DNA of 32,183 nt, from positions 1-32,183 of the forward strand of contig SKSJ01000134.1 of assembly GCA_007123055.1 (NCBI GenBank). Reading direction: 5' to 3'. Shown here in pieces: positions 15,881 through 23,237 of this stretch (within the stretch, counting starts at the first letter, position 1; each line of letters opens with the position of its first letter). This DNA comes from Wenzhouxiangella sp. Its GTDB lineage: Bacteria > Pseudomonadota > Gammaproteobacteria > Xanthomonadales > Wenzhouxiangellaceae. Made by a program: the position numbers and the translations under genes. The notes under the pieces were generated by a model. The model did not search any database. It worked only from the letters and a program-made list of their open reading frames with translations, and was not told the origin of the DNA.

Positions 15881-16422
15881 CCGGCGGCTCGGCAACCAAC
15901 GCCTTCGCTTTCCTGGTCGAGACGGTCTTCCATCTCTACCTGGTCGCGCTGATGTTGCGCGTCCTGCTCGAGACCATCGGCGCCGACTACTACAACCCCG
16001 TCTGCCAGGCCCTGATCCGGATCACCGACCCGGTGGTGCGCCCCTTGAGCCGCATCCTGCCGCGCATCGGCAAGTTCAGCCTGGCCGGCGTGGTGGCCCT
16101 CTACATCATCCAGGTGATTTCGCTGGTGGCTGTCGGGCTGATCAGCGGCTGGGCCCTCGACCCGCTGGTTATCGCGCTGCTGGCCGTACTGCGGCTGGTC
16201 CGCATGCTGCTGGTGCTCTACCTGATCCTGATCATCATCGGCGTGATTCTCTCGTGGGTCGGACACGGCTTTCGCCACCCCATCGTGCCACTGATTTTCC
16301 AGCTTACCGAGCCCGTGCTGGCACCGATCCGGCGCGTGCTGCCAAACCTGGGCGGATTCGACCTCTCCCCGCTGGTCGCCATCATCCTGATCCAGTTCCT
16401 GATCATCCTGCTGGGCGTGTAG
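15877..16422 (+). CDS. yggT: YggT family integral membrane protein
   Basis: 181 residues made of two YGGT repeats, each with two hydrophobic helices and the signature around YNPVCQALIRITDPVVRPLSR (first copy) and FRHPIVPLIFQLTEPVLAPIRR (second copy). Located in the inner membrane. Members are linked to osmotic-stress tolerance and, in other phyla, to division or photosystem assembly; the precise role is not settled. ATGA overlap with proC. In Pseudomonas metX and metW follow; here DUF4426 follows directly after 77 bases. Confidence 0.93.
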   Translation: MTGGSATNAFAFLVETVFHLYLVALMLRVLLETIGADYYNPVCQALIRITDPVVRPLSRILPRIGKFSLAGVVALYIIQVISLVAVGLISGWALDPLVIALLAVLRLVRMLLVLYLILIIIGVILSWVGHGFRHPIVPLIFQLTEPVLAPIRRVLPNLGGFDLSPLVAIILIQFLIILLGV

Positions 16423-16499
16423 GAGCCCCTTGCCTGGCTGGCAGCGGCGGGAGTACGATCAGTGCCGTGAACAACACTCATGCGCCTTCGGAGGTCGCC

Positions 16500-16958
16500 A
16501 TGATCTACAGGAAAACCCGCTTGTCACTGGCATGGATGGCCGGCCTGCTGCTGATCGCCGCCGGCGTCAGCGCCGAACAGTCCGAGGACATCGGCGATCA
16601 CGTGGTGCACTACAACACCATGAGCACCATGCAACTGCCGACGGAAGTGGCGCGCGCTCACGACCTCCAGCGTTCATCCTCGCGCGCCTTGCTCAACGTC
16701 GCAGTGCTGAAAAAAAGTGACGAGGGCGAGTTGCCGACGCCGGTCACGGCCGAGGTTACCGCCAGCGCCATCAACCTCACCGGGCAACGCCGCAATATCC
16801 GCATGCGTGAAATCACCGAGGAGGACGCGATCTACTACATCGGCACCTTCCGGATACACGACGAGGAAACGCTGGATTTCACGGTCCGGGTGACGCCGGC
16901 ACACAGCGACCAGGATCCAGGCGAGATCCGCTTCCGCCAGCAGTTCTTCATCGACTGA
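16500..16958 (+). CDS. Exported DUF4426 protein
   Basis: 152 residues with signal peptide LSLAWMAGLLLIAAGVSAEQ. The mature part begins DIGDHVVHYNTMSTMQLPTEVA and contains SRALLNVAVLK, NLTGQRRNIRMREI and IYYIGTFRI, the pattern of the DUF4426 family, which forms a small beta-sandwich-like periplasmic protein of unknown function. It commonly sits near yggT/metXW/rdgB. GGAGG five bases before ATG 16500 supports the start. A longer open frame reaching back to 15789 is a shadow over yggT. Confidence 0.85.
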   Translation: MIYRKTRLSLAWMAGLLLIAAGVSAEQSEDIGDHVVHYNTMSTMQLPTEVARAHDLQRSSSRALLNVAVLKKSDEGELPTPVTAEVTASAINLTGQRRNIRMREITEEDAIYYIGTFRIHDEETLDFTVRVTPAHSDQDPGEIRFRQQFFID

Positions 16959-16975
16959 CGTCCGCGGCACTGCGC

Positions 16976-16981
16976 TAAACT
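16976..16981 (+). promoter_or_regulatory. -10 element of trmH, probably leaderless
   Basis: TAAACT lies 6 bases before ATG 16988, so the transcript would begin at the start codon. No ribosome site is present, in agreement. Confidence 0.35.
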
Positions 16982-16987
16982 GGCGCG

Positions 16988-17590
16988 ATGACGCCGGAAC
17001 GCCAAGCACGCATCGAGCAGGTTGCCGCCTGCCGCCAGCCCGATCTGACGGTTTTCATGGAGCAGGTGCACAAGGCCCACAACGTGGCCGCCATCCTGCG
17101 CACCTGCGATGCGGTGGGCATCATGGAGGCCCACGCCGTCCCTCCCGTCGGCGGCATCCCTCCGCTCAATCACACCGCCCAGGGCGCACAGCGTTGGGTA
17201 AAGCTGCATCGTCACCACGATGCGGCCAACGGGCTGCGTCAGCTCAAGAAGGCGGGGCACCAGGTTTATGCCGCGCACTTCTCAGACCAGGCGATGGACT
17301 TTCGTGAGCCAGACTACACCCGGCCTACCGCGATCGTGATGGGTACGGAAAAATTCGGCGTCAGCGAACAAGCACTGGCCGAATGCGACGGCGAGATCAT
17401 TATTCCGATGATCGGCATGACCCAGTCGTTGAACGTCTCGGTGGCCACCGCCCTGATTCTGTACGAAGCGCAGCGCCAGCGCCACCTGGCCGGCATGTAC
17501 GAGCCGAAGTCGCTGCAAGAGGAGCCCTACAGAAGTCTGGCAGAAGGCTGGATACAACGCGATTTCGTTCGACGCAATCGGAATCGGTAG
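16988..17590 (+). CDS. trmH: tRNA (guanosine-18-2'-O)-methyltransferase TrmH
   Basis: SPOUT-family enzyme that methylates the 2'-OH of G18 in the tRNA D-loop with S-adenosylmethionine. 200 residues, about 30 shorter than E. coli TrmH, mainly at the C-terminus. Motif 1 KAHNVAAILRTCDAVG holds the catalytic Arg; motif 2 IVMGTEKFGVS and motif 3 IPMIGMTQSLNVSVATALIL form the trefoil-knot cofactor site. Starts 29 bases after DUF4426 with no ribosome site but a -10 box just upstream. TrmH rather than the 23S methyltransferase RlmB because there is no RlmB N-terminal substrate domain. Confidence 0.9.
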   Translation: MTPERQARIEQVAACRQPDLTVFMEQVHKAHNVAAILRTCDAVGIMEAHAVPPVGGIPPLNHTAQGAQRWVKLHRHHDAANGLRQLKKAGHQVYAAHFSDQAMDFREPDYTRPTAIVMGTEKFGVSEQALAECDGEIIIPMIGMTQSLNVSVATALILYEAQRQRHLAGMYEPKSLQEEPYRSLAEGWIQRDFVRRNRNR

Positions 17591-17594
17591 ATAA

Positions 17595-17615
17595 GGGAGG
17601 CGGGAGACGGGAGAC
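17595..17615 (+). repeat. Heptad repeat upstream of a -10 box
   Basis: Three 7-base units, GGGAGGC, GGGAGAC, GGGAGAC, lie directly after the trmH stop and 11 bases upstream of TACAAT. Same type as the longer array before glnS. Confidence 0.5.
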
Positions 17616-17626
17616 GATTGGCGCGC

Positions 17627-17632
17627 TACAAT
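17627..17632 (+). promoter_or_regulatory. -10 element for the membrane/helical-repeat gene
   Basis: TACAAT, one mismatch from consensus, 39 bases before the GTG start. The -35 region is taken up by the heptad repeat. The octamer ACAATTTG recurs 26 bases downstream. Confidence 0.4.
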
Positions 17633-17671
17633 TTGCCTAAGGGAGAAAGCGCGCACAATTTGGGAGATCAA

Positions 17672-18946
17672 GTGAGCAAGCTGTTCGATCAAGAGCCGGA
17701 AATCAAACCGGTCTGGCAGGTCATACCCCGGTTTTTCCGCTATCCACTCAAAGCCCGGGTGCTACCGACACTGGCCTTCATCAGTGCTGCATCGGTACTG
17801 ACCCTCATACCCATCCTGGGATTTTTCATCTGGCTGCTGCTGTGGGCCATGCTGTTCAAGGTCAGCTACGAAATCCTGAGCAGTACCGCCAGCGGCATGA
17901 TGGAAGGACCGCCATCGGTCACACAGATGTCGGACGGCATCATGTTCAAGCATATCGGCCTGCTGCTGGCCATGGGATTTGCCTACGCAGTCATTGTCGG
18001 CGTTGTCGGCTCCCTGACGTTCGCGTTGGTACTGGGGCTGTTCCTGATGCTCGCCCTGCCGGCGGCAATGATGACACTGGCCATGACCCAGAGCCTGGTT
18101 CAGGCCCTCAACCCGGTGACCTGGGTCCACATCATGCGCACTTGCGGCTGGGCCTATCTGCTGACTACCGTGTTCTTGCTGCTGATGTTGCTAAGCCAGG
18201 CCCAGGCCGAAGCCTGGTTGCTACCGGTGGTGGGGGGTTCGATGCTGCTGTTTTCGGTGGTATCGACTTTCATCAGCGCCTATTTCATGGCCGCCTCGTT
18301 CCACCTGATGGGGTATTTGCTCTATCAGTTTCATGATGAACTGGGTATCGATGCCGCACCTCCGGCTGCCCGTGACGAACATGGTGATAGCCAGGACCCG
18401 CTGATCGACGAGGCCAATGCACTGGTGCGCGAAGGGCAGGTCGAGCAGGCGGCAAGCCTGCTGGGCGGGGAGATTCGCCAACAGGGTGCCGAACGCCCGG
18501 TTCACGATCACTACCGCAAACTACTGCTCACTCGCGGTGACAAGAACGCCCTGCTCGATCACGGCCGCGAATACATCCCGATGCTGATTCACTCCCTCAA
18601 CGACAGTGCCAGGGCCCTGGATGTGGCCGGGGAGTGCATGGAAGCCGATCCCGGTTTTCGCCCCGCCAACCCCGATGACGTCCTGCCCCTGGCCCGGCTG
18701 GCCTTTGCCCAGCGCCGCCACGACCTGGTACTCAAGCTGACCAGCGGATTTGCCAAGCGCCATCGACAACATCCAGACCTGGCCGAGAACTATTTCCTGG
18801 CCGCGCAGAGCATGCTCGAGAAGGGGGAAGATGCGGGCAAGCCCGTGGGACTGGTCCGACAACTGAGAAAACGCTTCCCGAACCACCCCCTGGCCGATGA
18901 CATGGCCCGCTTCGAATCCAGCTTCGGGGATACGATGCCGGGCTAG
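17672..18946 (+). CDS. Polytopic membrane protein with C-terminal helical-repeat domain
   Basis: 424 residues from GTG 17672, which has GGGAG five bases upstream; a TTG at 17618 would add 18 residues but overlaps the promoter. Residues about 30-225 hold several membrane helices (FISAASVLTLIPILGFFIWLL, LLLAMGFAYAVIVGVVG, FALVLGLFLMLALP, YLLTTVFLLLMLL, MLLFSVVSTFISAYFMA). From about 250 there is a soluble, Leu/Ala-rich helical part with TPR-like pairs (PLIDEANALVREGQVEQAASLL; LARLAFAQRRHDLVLKL). Function unknown; the plan suggests a membrane-anchored scaffold with a cytoplasmic repeat domain. It converges on the rhomboid gene, also a membrane protein with C-terminal helical repeats. Confidence 0.75.
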   Translation: MSKLFDQEPEIKPVWQVIPRFFRYPLKARVLPTLAFISAASVLTLIPILGFFIWLLLWAMLFKVSYEILSSTASGMMEGPPSVTQMSDGIMFKHIGLLLAMGFAYAVIVGVVGSLTFALVLGLFLMLALPAAMMTLAMTQSLVQALNPVTWVHIMRTCGWAYLLTTVFLLLMLLSQAQAEAWLLPVVGGSMLLFSVVSTFISAYFMAASFHLMGYLLYQFHDELGIDAAPPAARDEHGDSQDPLIDEANALVREGQVEQAASLLGGEIRQQGAERPVHDHYRKLLLTRGDKNALLDHGREYIPMLIHSLNDSARALDVAGECMEADPGFRPANPDDVLPLARLAFAQRRHDLVLKLTSGFAKRHRQHPDLAENYFLAAQSMLEKGEDAGKPVGLVRQLRKRFPNHPLADDMARFESSFGDTMPG

Positions 18947-18974
18947 CGGGCCAGGCAGCTAGTGGGCCAGGCTG
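18943..18974. repeat. 16-bp tandem duplication carrying both stop codons
   Basis: CTAGCGGGCCAGGCAG (18943-18958) is followed at once by CTAGTGGGCCAGGCTG (18959-18974), 14 of 16 identical. The TAG of the membrane protein lies in copy 1 (plus strand) and the TAG of the convergent rhomboid gene in copy 2 (minus strand, using the palindromic CTAG). Confidence 0.7.
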
Positions 18975-20407
18975 CGCCCCAGTTCGCGGTACCGTTCGGC
19001 TCGCTGATCGCCCATGAGTTCCAGCCTCTCGGCCAGGGCACCGACGGCTTCGGGCAACCCCGGAATGGATCGGCGGCTGCGGCTCATGAGGTCGATCAGG
19101 AAACTGGCGCCATCGACGTCTCCCCACCGGGCCAGGCGCCCCGCCAACACAACTGCGCGGCGCAGCGGGATTTTCGGACGGTCGTTGCGGGTCTGACGAT
19201 ACCGGCGGAAGGTCTCGATAATGAGTTCACGCTGCTCCCCGGTCTCGCCGGGCAGGCGCAGAATGCGGTTGGCGATGACGTCCAGTTCCTGATCGTCCGG
19301 GCGCAAACGACAGGCTGTGAAGTAAAGCGACCACAAACGGACTTCATCGCCATGCCGACTCAGCAGCGGTCGCAGCAAACGTTTGGCCTTTGCCGGCTCG
19401 AGATCGGCGAGCGCCTCTTCGGCAGCGGCAATCGCTCGACGGTCTTCACGCACATCCTCGCCTTCCGGTGCATCGAGCACGTCTCGGCGCACCTGCCCGG
19501 CCCAGACCGCCAGCATCCCGAGCAGGGCACCGCTGACGATGCCTCCGGCATGGGCCTCGTAGGCAATATTGCTGCCTTCGTAGATCATCCAGGCCAGCAA
19601 CTCCCAACCCAGCCACAGGGGCAACAGGATGAGCGCCGGGGCGCGCACGTAGTCGAAATAGACGAATGCCCAGTAGAAGAAGCGCACCTTGCGCAGGCCA
19701 TAGACCACTGCAAAGGCGCCCATCAGCCCGGCAATGGCGCCGGACGCGCCCAGCGAACCGGTCGCCATGCCCCAGTTGATCGCCAGCGAAGCGCCGGCAG
19801 CGCCGAGACCCGCGGCCAGGTAAAGCGCCAGATAGCGAACACCGCCCAGCGCCGGTTCCAGCAACAGCCCCAGCAGCACCAGAAACAGCATATTGCCAAC
19901 CAGGTGGCCGATTCCGCCGTGCATGAACATGTGCATCAACAAACCGCCCGGGGCGATCTCGTCGAAGCGAAGCAGGTAGCGGCGGGTAAAGCTCTGCTCA
20001 CGGTCAGCCTCGAGTACCGATCGCGCCTGGCGCCACTGATCGAGTTGATCGCTGTCGGGATCGATGATCAGGCCGTCCTCCAGCGCATCGTGGAAAGCCG
20101 GCTCGCTGTCGATCACCATCAAACGCAGGCGATCCCCCCAATGCGCTTCTCCCGCAGGAGGCAGCCACTCGTCGACCTCTTCCGGATCGACATCCAGCCC
20201 ATAGGTGAACTCGGCCCATTCGTTGAACCAGACCCACTCCAGCTCAAGCACACCGGAATCGATGTAGCGGTCGGCGGCGGCCTCCTCGATATGCCGATCA
20301 CCGCCTTGCAGCAGCAAGAACACCAGCAGGTTGGCCAGCACCAGCGCCGCGGTGACGTATGGAAAATTCTCTCGTGTCGGCTTTCTGTCCAGCGGCAGAA
20401 TCAGCAC
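18959..20407 (-). CDS. Rhomboid-family intramembrane serine protease with large insert and C-terminal repeats
   Basis: 482 residues, much larger than GlpG (276) or rhombosortase (about 190). TM1 about 17-34, then a hydrophilic acidic insert of about 120 residues (36-150), then the catalytic core: HGGIGHLVGNMLFL (163-176), Ser222 in GASGAIAG, and His286 in YEAHAGG. So the Ser-His dyad and the HxxxN motif are intact. After about 300 comes a soluble helical region rich in charged residues (AAAEEALADLEPAKAKRLL and on) that resembles TPR repeats. Start GTG 20407 has GAGG upstream. 102 bases downstream of pdxH, probably the last gene of the xrtH-SDR-pdxH run. Substrate unknown. Confidence 0.88.
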   Translation of the reverse strand: MLILPLDRKPTRENFPYVTAALVLANLLVFLLLQGGDRHIEEAAADRYIDSGVLELEWVWFNEWAEFTYGLDVDPEEVDEWLPPAGEAHWGDRLRLMVIDSEPAFHDALEDGLIIDPDSDQLDQWRQARSVLEADREQSFTRRYLLRFDEIAPGGLLMHMFMHGGIGHLVGNMLFLVLLGLLLEPALGGVRYLALYLAAGLGAAGASLAINWGMATGSLGASGAIAGLMGAFAVVYGLRKVRFFYWAFVYFDYVRAPALILLPLWLGWELLAWMIYEGSNIAYEAHAGGIVSGALLGMLAVWAGQVRRDVLDAPEGEDVREDRRAIAAAEEALADLEPAKAKRLLRPLLSRHGDEVRLWSLYFTACRLRPDDQELDVIANRILRLPGETGEQRELIIETFRRYRQTRNDRPKIPLRRAVVLAGRLARWGDVDGASFLIDLMSRSRRSIPGLPEAVGALAERLELMGDQRAERYRELGRSLAH

Positions 20408-20509
20408 TTGACGTCCCTCACCTCAATCTGGCCGGACTCCTCCAGGTTCCGGCGACTCCCATCAGCCATGGCGGCGCTCTTGTCGAATCTCGAGCTGGCT
20501 GATCCCCGA

Positions 20510-21106
20510 TCACGGATACAGCAGGAAATCCCGCCACGTTCCCTCGACCAGTTCGAAGCACACCCGTTCATGCAGCCGCGACTCGCGCCCGTACCAGAAC
20601 TCCACACGCCGCGGGCTCACGCGCATGCCCGACCAGTGCGGCGGACGGGGAACATCCTGTCCAGCGTAGTGCTTCTCGTAATACTCGACACGCTCCTGCA
20701 GTTCCTGGCGACTGGACAGCGTGCTCGACTGTTTCGACGCCCAGGCGCCGATCTGGCTGCCGCGAGGCCGTGACGCGAAGTAGGCGTCGGCCTCGGCTGG
20801 TGTGACCGCCTCGACCCGACCCTCGACCAGCACCTGCTCGGCCGTCTCGCGCCACCAGAACACGAGGGACACATCGGCGTGCGCAGCCAACTGCCGGCCC
20901 TTGCGCGAGTCGAAATTGGTATAGAAGACGAAACCCTCCTCATCCATGTCCTTGAGCAGGACCGTGCGGGCCGAGGGTCGGCAGGCCTCGTCGACGGTCG
21001 CCAGGGTCATGGCGGTGGGCTCGGGCACGCCGGCCTCCTCGGCGCGGTCGAACCCGCTGCGAAAGCGCTCGACCATCTCGGCGGTCATTGCAAACTTGTT
21101 GGTCAC
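20510..21106 (-). CDS. pdxH: Pyridoxamine/pyridoxine 5'-phosphate oxidase
   Basis: FMN enzyme that makes pyridoxal 5'-phosphate, the last step of vitamin B6 synthesis and salvage. 198 residues, about 20 shorter than E. coli PdxH at the N-terminus. Seen: PSARTVLLKDMDEEGFVFYTN (FMN/phosphate contacts), SRKGRQLAAH, VSLVFWW, YFASRPRGSQIGAWAS, and the C-terminal signature VEFWYGRESRLHER and WRDFLLYP. GTG start at 21106 with GGAGA upstream; it overlaps the SDR stop as GTGA, so translation is coupled. Confidence 0.95.
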   Translation of the reverse strand: MTNKFAMTAEMVERFRSGFDRAEEAGVPEPTAMTLATVDEACRPSARTVLLKDMDEEGFVFYTNFDSRKGRQLAAHADVSLVFWWRETAEQVLVEGRVEAVTPAEADAYFASRPRGSQIGAWASKQSSTLSSRQELQERVEYYEKHYAGQDVPRPPHWSGMRVSPRRVEFWYGRESRLHERVCFELVEGTWRDFLLYP

Positions 21107-21924
21107 GACAGAATCTCTCCGTATCCGTATTGGTAGTCCGGGAACTGGAATTTGAAGCCACTGGCCAGCAGCCGGCGGTTGTCGATGCGCTTGCCCTGGC
21201 CGCCCCCCTCGTCGGGACCGAGACGTCGTGGCGACGGCACACCCAGGCGGTCGGCCAGCCAGTCAAGCACTTCACATCGCATCGTCGGTCGGCAGTCGCT
21301 CGCGCAGTAGACCGGTGCGGGATCGGCCAGATCCAGCAGATGCTCGAGTACCGCGGCACAGTCGTCGGCGTGGATGCGATTGGTCCACTGGGGCGGCTCG
21401 GGCCGGCAACTCGCCTTGCCGGATCGGACCGAATCGATCAGGAATTCCCGCCCGGGACCGTAAATGCCGGAAAAGCGCACGGCCAACGACCGCGCCGCAC
21501 TCGCCAGGGCGACGCGCTCTCCCTCGAGCACCAGGCGACCATTGAACCGTGACGGTACCGTCTCCGACCCCTCATCGACCCACTCGCCCGCGCTCTGACC
21601 ATACACGGCCGTGCTGGAGACAAAGATCAGCCGGCGCGGGCGCACCCGGTCGAGCAGGTTGGACAGGCCCTCGACGTAGGTCCGGCGGTAGGTGGATTCG
21701 TCACGCCGGCCCGGCGTGGCCTGGTAGATCACGGCATCCCATTCGCGGTCGAGTCGGGCTAGGGTATCGGGCCGCGAAAGGTCGGCGCTCAGCGGTGTGA
21801 TGGACGGCGGCAGGGCGGAAACGTCGCGACGCAGGCCGGTCACCTGCCAGCCACGGGCCTGGACACGGGCAGCCAGCCGCATGCCAAGATCCCCACAGCC
21901 GGCAATGAGCAGGCGCCGGGTCAC
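21103..21924 (-). CDS. SDR-type NAD(P)-dependent epimerase/dehydratase-like protein (YeeZ type)
   Basis: 273 residues of the extended short-chain dehydrogenase fold. Nucleotide motif IAGCGDLGMRLA at the N-terminus is the GxGxxG pattern typical of the YeeZ-like group; FVSSTAVYGQSAG is the usual segment with the catalytic Ser/Tyr region, and RFSGIYGPGR a further family block. Substrate not known. 4 bases after xrtH and GTGA-overlapping with pdxH, so all three are one transcript. No functional link to exosortase is evident. Confidence 0.85.
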   Translation of the reverse strand: MTRRLLIAGCGDLGMRLAARVQARGWQVTGLRRDVSALPPSITPLSADLSRPDTLARLDREWDAVIYQATPGRRDESTYRRTYVEGLSNLLDRVRPRRLIFVSSTAVYGQSAGEWVDEGSETVPSRFNGRLVLEGERVALASAARSLAVRFSGIYGPGREFLIDSVRSGKASCRPEPPQWTNRIHADDCAAVLEHLLDLADPAPVYCASDCRPTMRCEVLDWLADRLGVPSPRRLGPDEGGGQGKRIDNRRLLASGFKFQFPDYQYGYGEILS

Positions 21925-21928
21925 CGGC

Positions 21929-22450
21929 TCAACTGGTAGCCGCCGCCGGCTCGCCCGGGGGGTCGCCTTCCCCCTTCGGCGGCAACATGCGCAACCAGAT
22001 CAGCCAGACGACCAGGGCGTCGAGAATGATCAGGGCCTGCCAGAGATAGAGGTGAAACCAGTTGAACCATGTCATGTTCCACTGGCCGAGGTAAAACAGG
22101 CTGATGATACGCACCAGATTCAGCCCCTGAATGGCGAAGAATCCAATGGCAAATCCGATCAGCTTGTGCTTGAGGGGGGCGGGAAACGCGAAGATGGCGG
22201 CGAACAGAATGATCAGCGCCTCGACCCCGTTGCACCCCGGCTCGATGCTGACGGCGAAGCCGGAGTCGAGGTCCCGGATCACCTTGCCGACCGATTCGAC
22301 GCCGCTGTCGAACAACTCGATGATGAAAACGCTGATACTGGCGATCACGCTGGTGAAGGGCAGGATCACGGCCTCTTGCACCGGCTGCAACACCTCGACG
22401 GTGAACAGCACGAGCAGCAGGACCACGAACAGGATTGAAAAACGCAGCAT
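21929..22450 (-). CDS. xrtH: Exosortase, XrtH-like
   Basis: Inner-membrane transpeptidase-like enzyme that cleaves C-terminal sorting tails of exported proteins; the compact XrtH class goes with IPTLxxWG-CTERM proteins. 173 residues, nearly all hydrophobic helices. The exosortase triad is present: Cys73 in EPGCNGVEALI, Arg114 in NLVRIISLFYLG, His133 in WFHLYLWQALIILDA. The subclass is my assignment from length and the SIEPGCNGVEA/FNWFHLYLWQ context, not a search. Start at ATG 22450, since the frame upstream lacks membrane character. No protein in this window ends with an IPTL- or PEP-CTERM tail, so its substrates are encoded elsewhere. Confidence 0.85.
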   Translation of the reverse strand: MLRFSILFVVLLLVLFTVEVLQPVQEAVILPFTSVIASISVFIIELFDSGVESVGKVIRDLDSGFAVSIEPGCNGVEALIILFAAIFAFPAPLKHKLIGFAIGFFAIQGLNLVRIISLFYLGQWNMTWFNWFHLYLWQALIILDALVVWLIWLRMLPPKGEGDPPGEPAAATS

Positions 22451-22573
22451 CGACTCTTTATCGCCTGGTTGAAGAAGGGTTGCTTTCCGGGCGCCCATAT
22501 TACCGAAACTGCAGTGAGCGCGCAGGTTCGCGTGGTGTACAGCCGGACCGGGCGCCACCCTTGCGTGGTAGCA

Positions 22574-22579
22574 TTGACA
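22574..22579 (+). promoter_or_regulatory. Consensus -35 hexamer upstream of aroK
   Basis: TTGACA in the 256-base divergent xrtH/aroK spacer. A matching -10 is poor (TGATCC at 17 bases). Otherwise I see nothing definite in the spacer. Confidence 0.25.
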
Positions 22580-22706
22580 GCCAGTTTATGCACCGTTGAT
22601 CCAGCCCGATGATCGCCAGTACCCGCCGACACCATCCATGCTTTCGCCGACCCGAGCCGGGTAGCCGACATGGCAGGAAACGAGCCGCCTGAACATCGAA
22701 CTCACG

Positions 22707-23237
22707 ATGAAACGGATTTTTCTCGTCGGCCCCATGGGCTCGGGCAAGACTACGGTCGGGCGACACCTGGCCCGGCGCCTGGGCATGGAATTCATCGACC
22801 TCGATCACGAAATCCAGGCCCGTTGTGGCGTCGAGGTCGCGGTCATCTTCGACATCGAAGGCGAGAAAGGATTCCGCAAGCGCGAGAGCGAGTTGCTCGA
22901 TGAATTGAGTCAGTGCGACAACATCATCCTGGCCACGGGCGGCGGCAGCGTGCTGGATCCGCTCAATCGTCGTCGCCTGTCCGAACGCGGGCTGGTCATC
23001 TACCTGCAAACCAGCGTCAACCAGCAGTTGCGGCGGCTCGAGCGCGACAAGCAGCGCCCCTTGCTGCAGGCGCCGGATCGCCGGCAGAAACTGATCGAGC
23101 TGGCCGATGCGCGCAATCCTGTTTACGAGGAGGCCGCAGAACTGGTGGTGGCTTCGGCCAACATTCCGCCACCGGCCATGGCCGCCAGGGTGGAGCACGC
23201 CATCCGCAAGCATATTGAGAGGGAACGGATCGAATGA
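22707..23237 (+). CDS. aroK: Shikimate kinase
   Basis: Phosphorylates shikimate at the 3-OH with ATP in the chorismate pathway. 176 residues (E. coli AroK 173). Walker A GPMGSGKTTVGRHLA (8-22), shikimate-binding Asp in FIDLDHEI, Arg in GEKGFRKRE, the GGG loop LATGGGSV, and the lid Arg in KQRPLLQ. ATG 22707 gives the family-typical MKRIFLVG; no clear ribosome site. First gene of aroK-aroB-hemE, with an ATGA overlap to aroB. Confidence 0.96.
   Translation: MKRIFLVGPMGSGKTTVGRHLARRLGMEFIDLDHEIQARCGVEVAVIFDIEGEKGFRKRESELLDELSQCDNIILATGGGSVLDPLNRRRLSERGLVIYLQTSVNQQLRRLERDKQRPLLQAPDRRQKLIELADARNPVYEEAAELVVASANIPPPAMAARVEHAIRKHIERERIE

Noticed and set aside
15789-16958. 389-codon frame containing DUF4426
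   Set aside because: Only the part from 16500 is real; the upstream part is out of frame over proC/yggT and Pro/Arg-rich.
18959-20407. Rhombosortase (GlyGly-CTERM processing)
   Set aside because: Too long and with a different plan from the roughly 190-residue rhombosortases; no GlyGly-CTERM protein in the window.
18962-20773. 603-codon plus-strand open frame
   Set aside because: Antisense of the rhomboid and pdxH genes, which carry clear catalytic motifs; Gln/His-rich composition is typical of a shadow frame.
22451-22558. N-terminal extension of the exosortase (36 codons)
   Set aside because: Not hydrophobic and not typical of exosortases, which begin at the first membrane helix.
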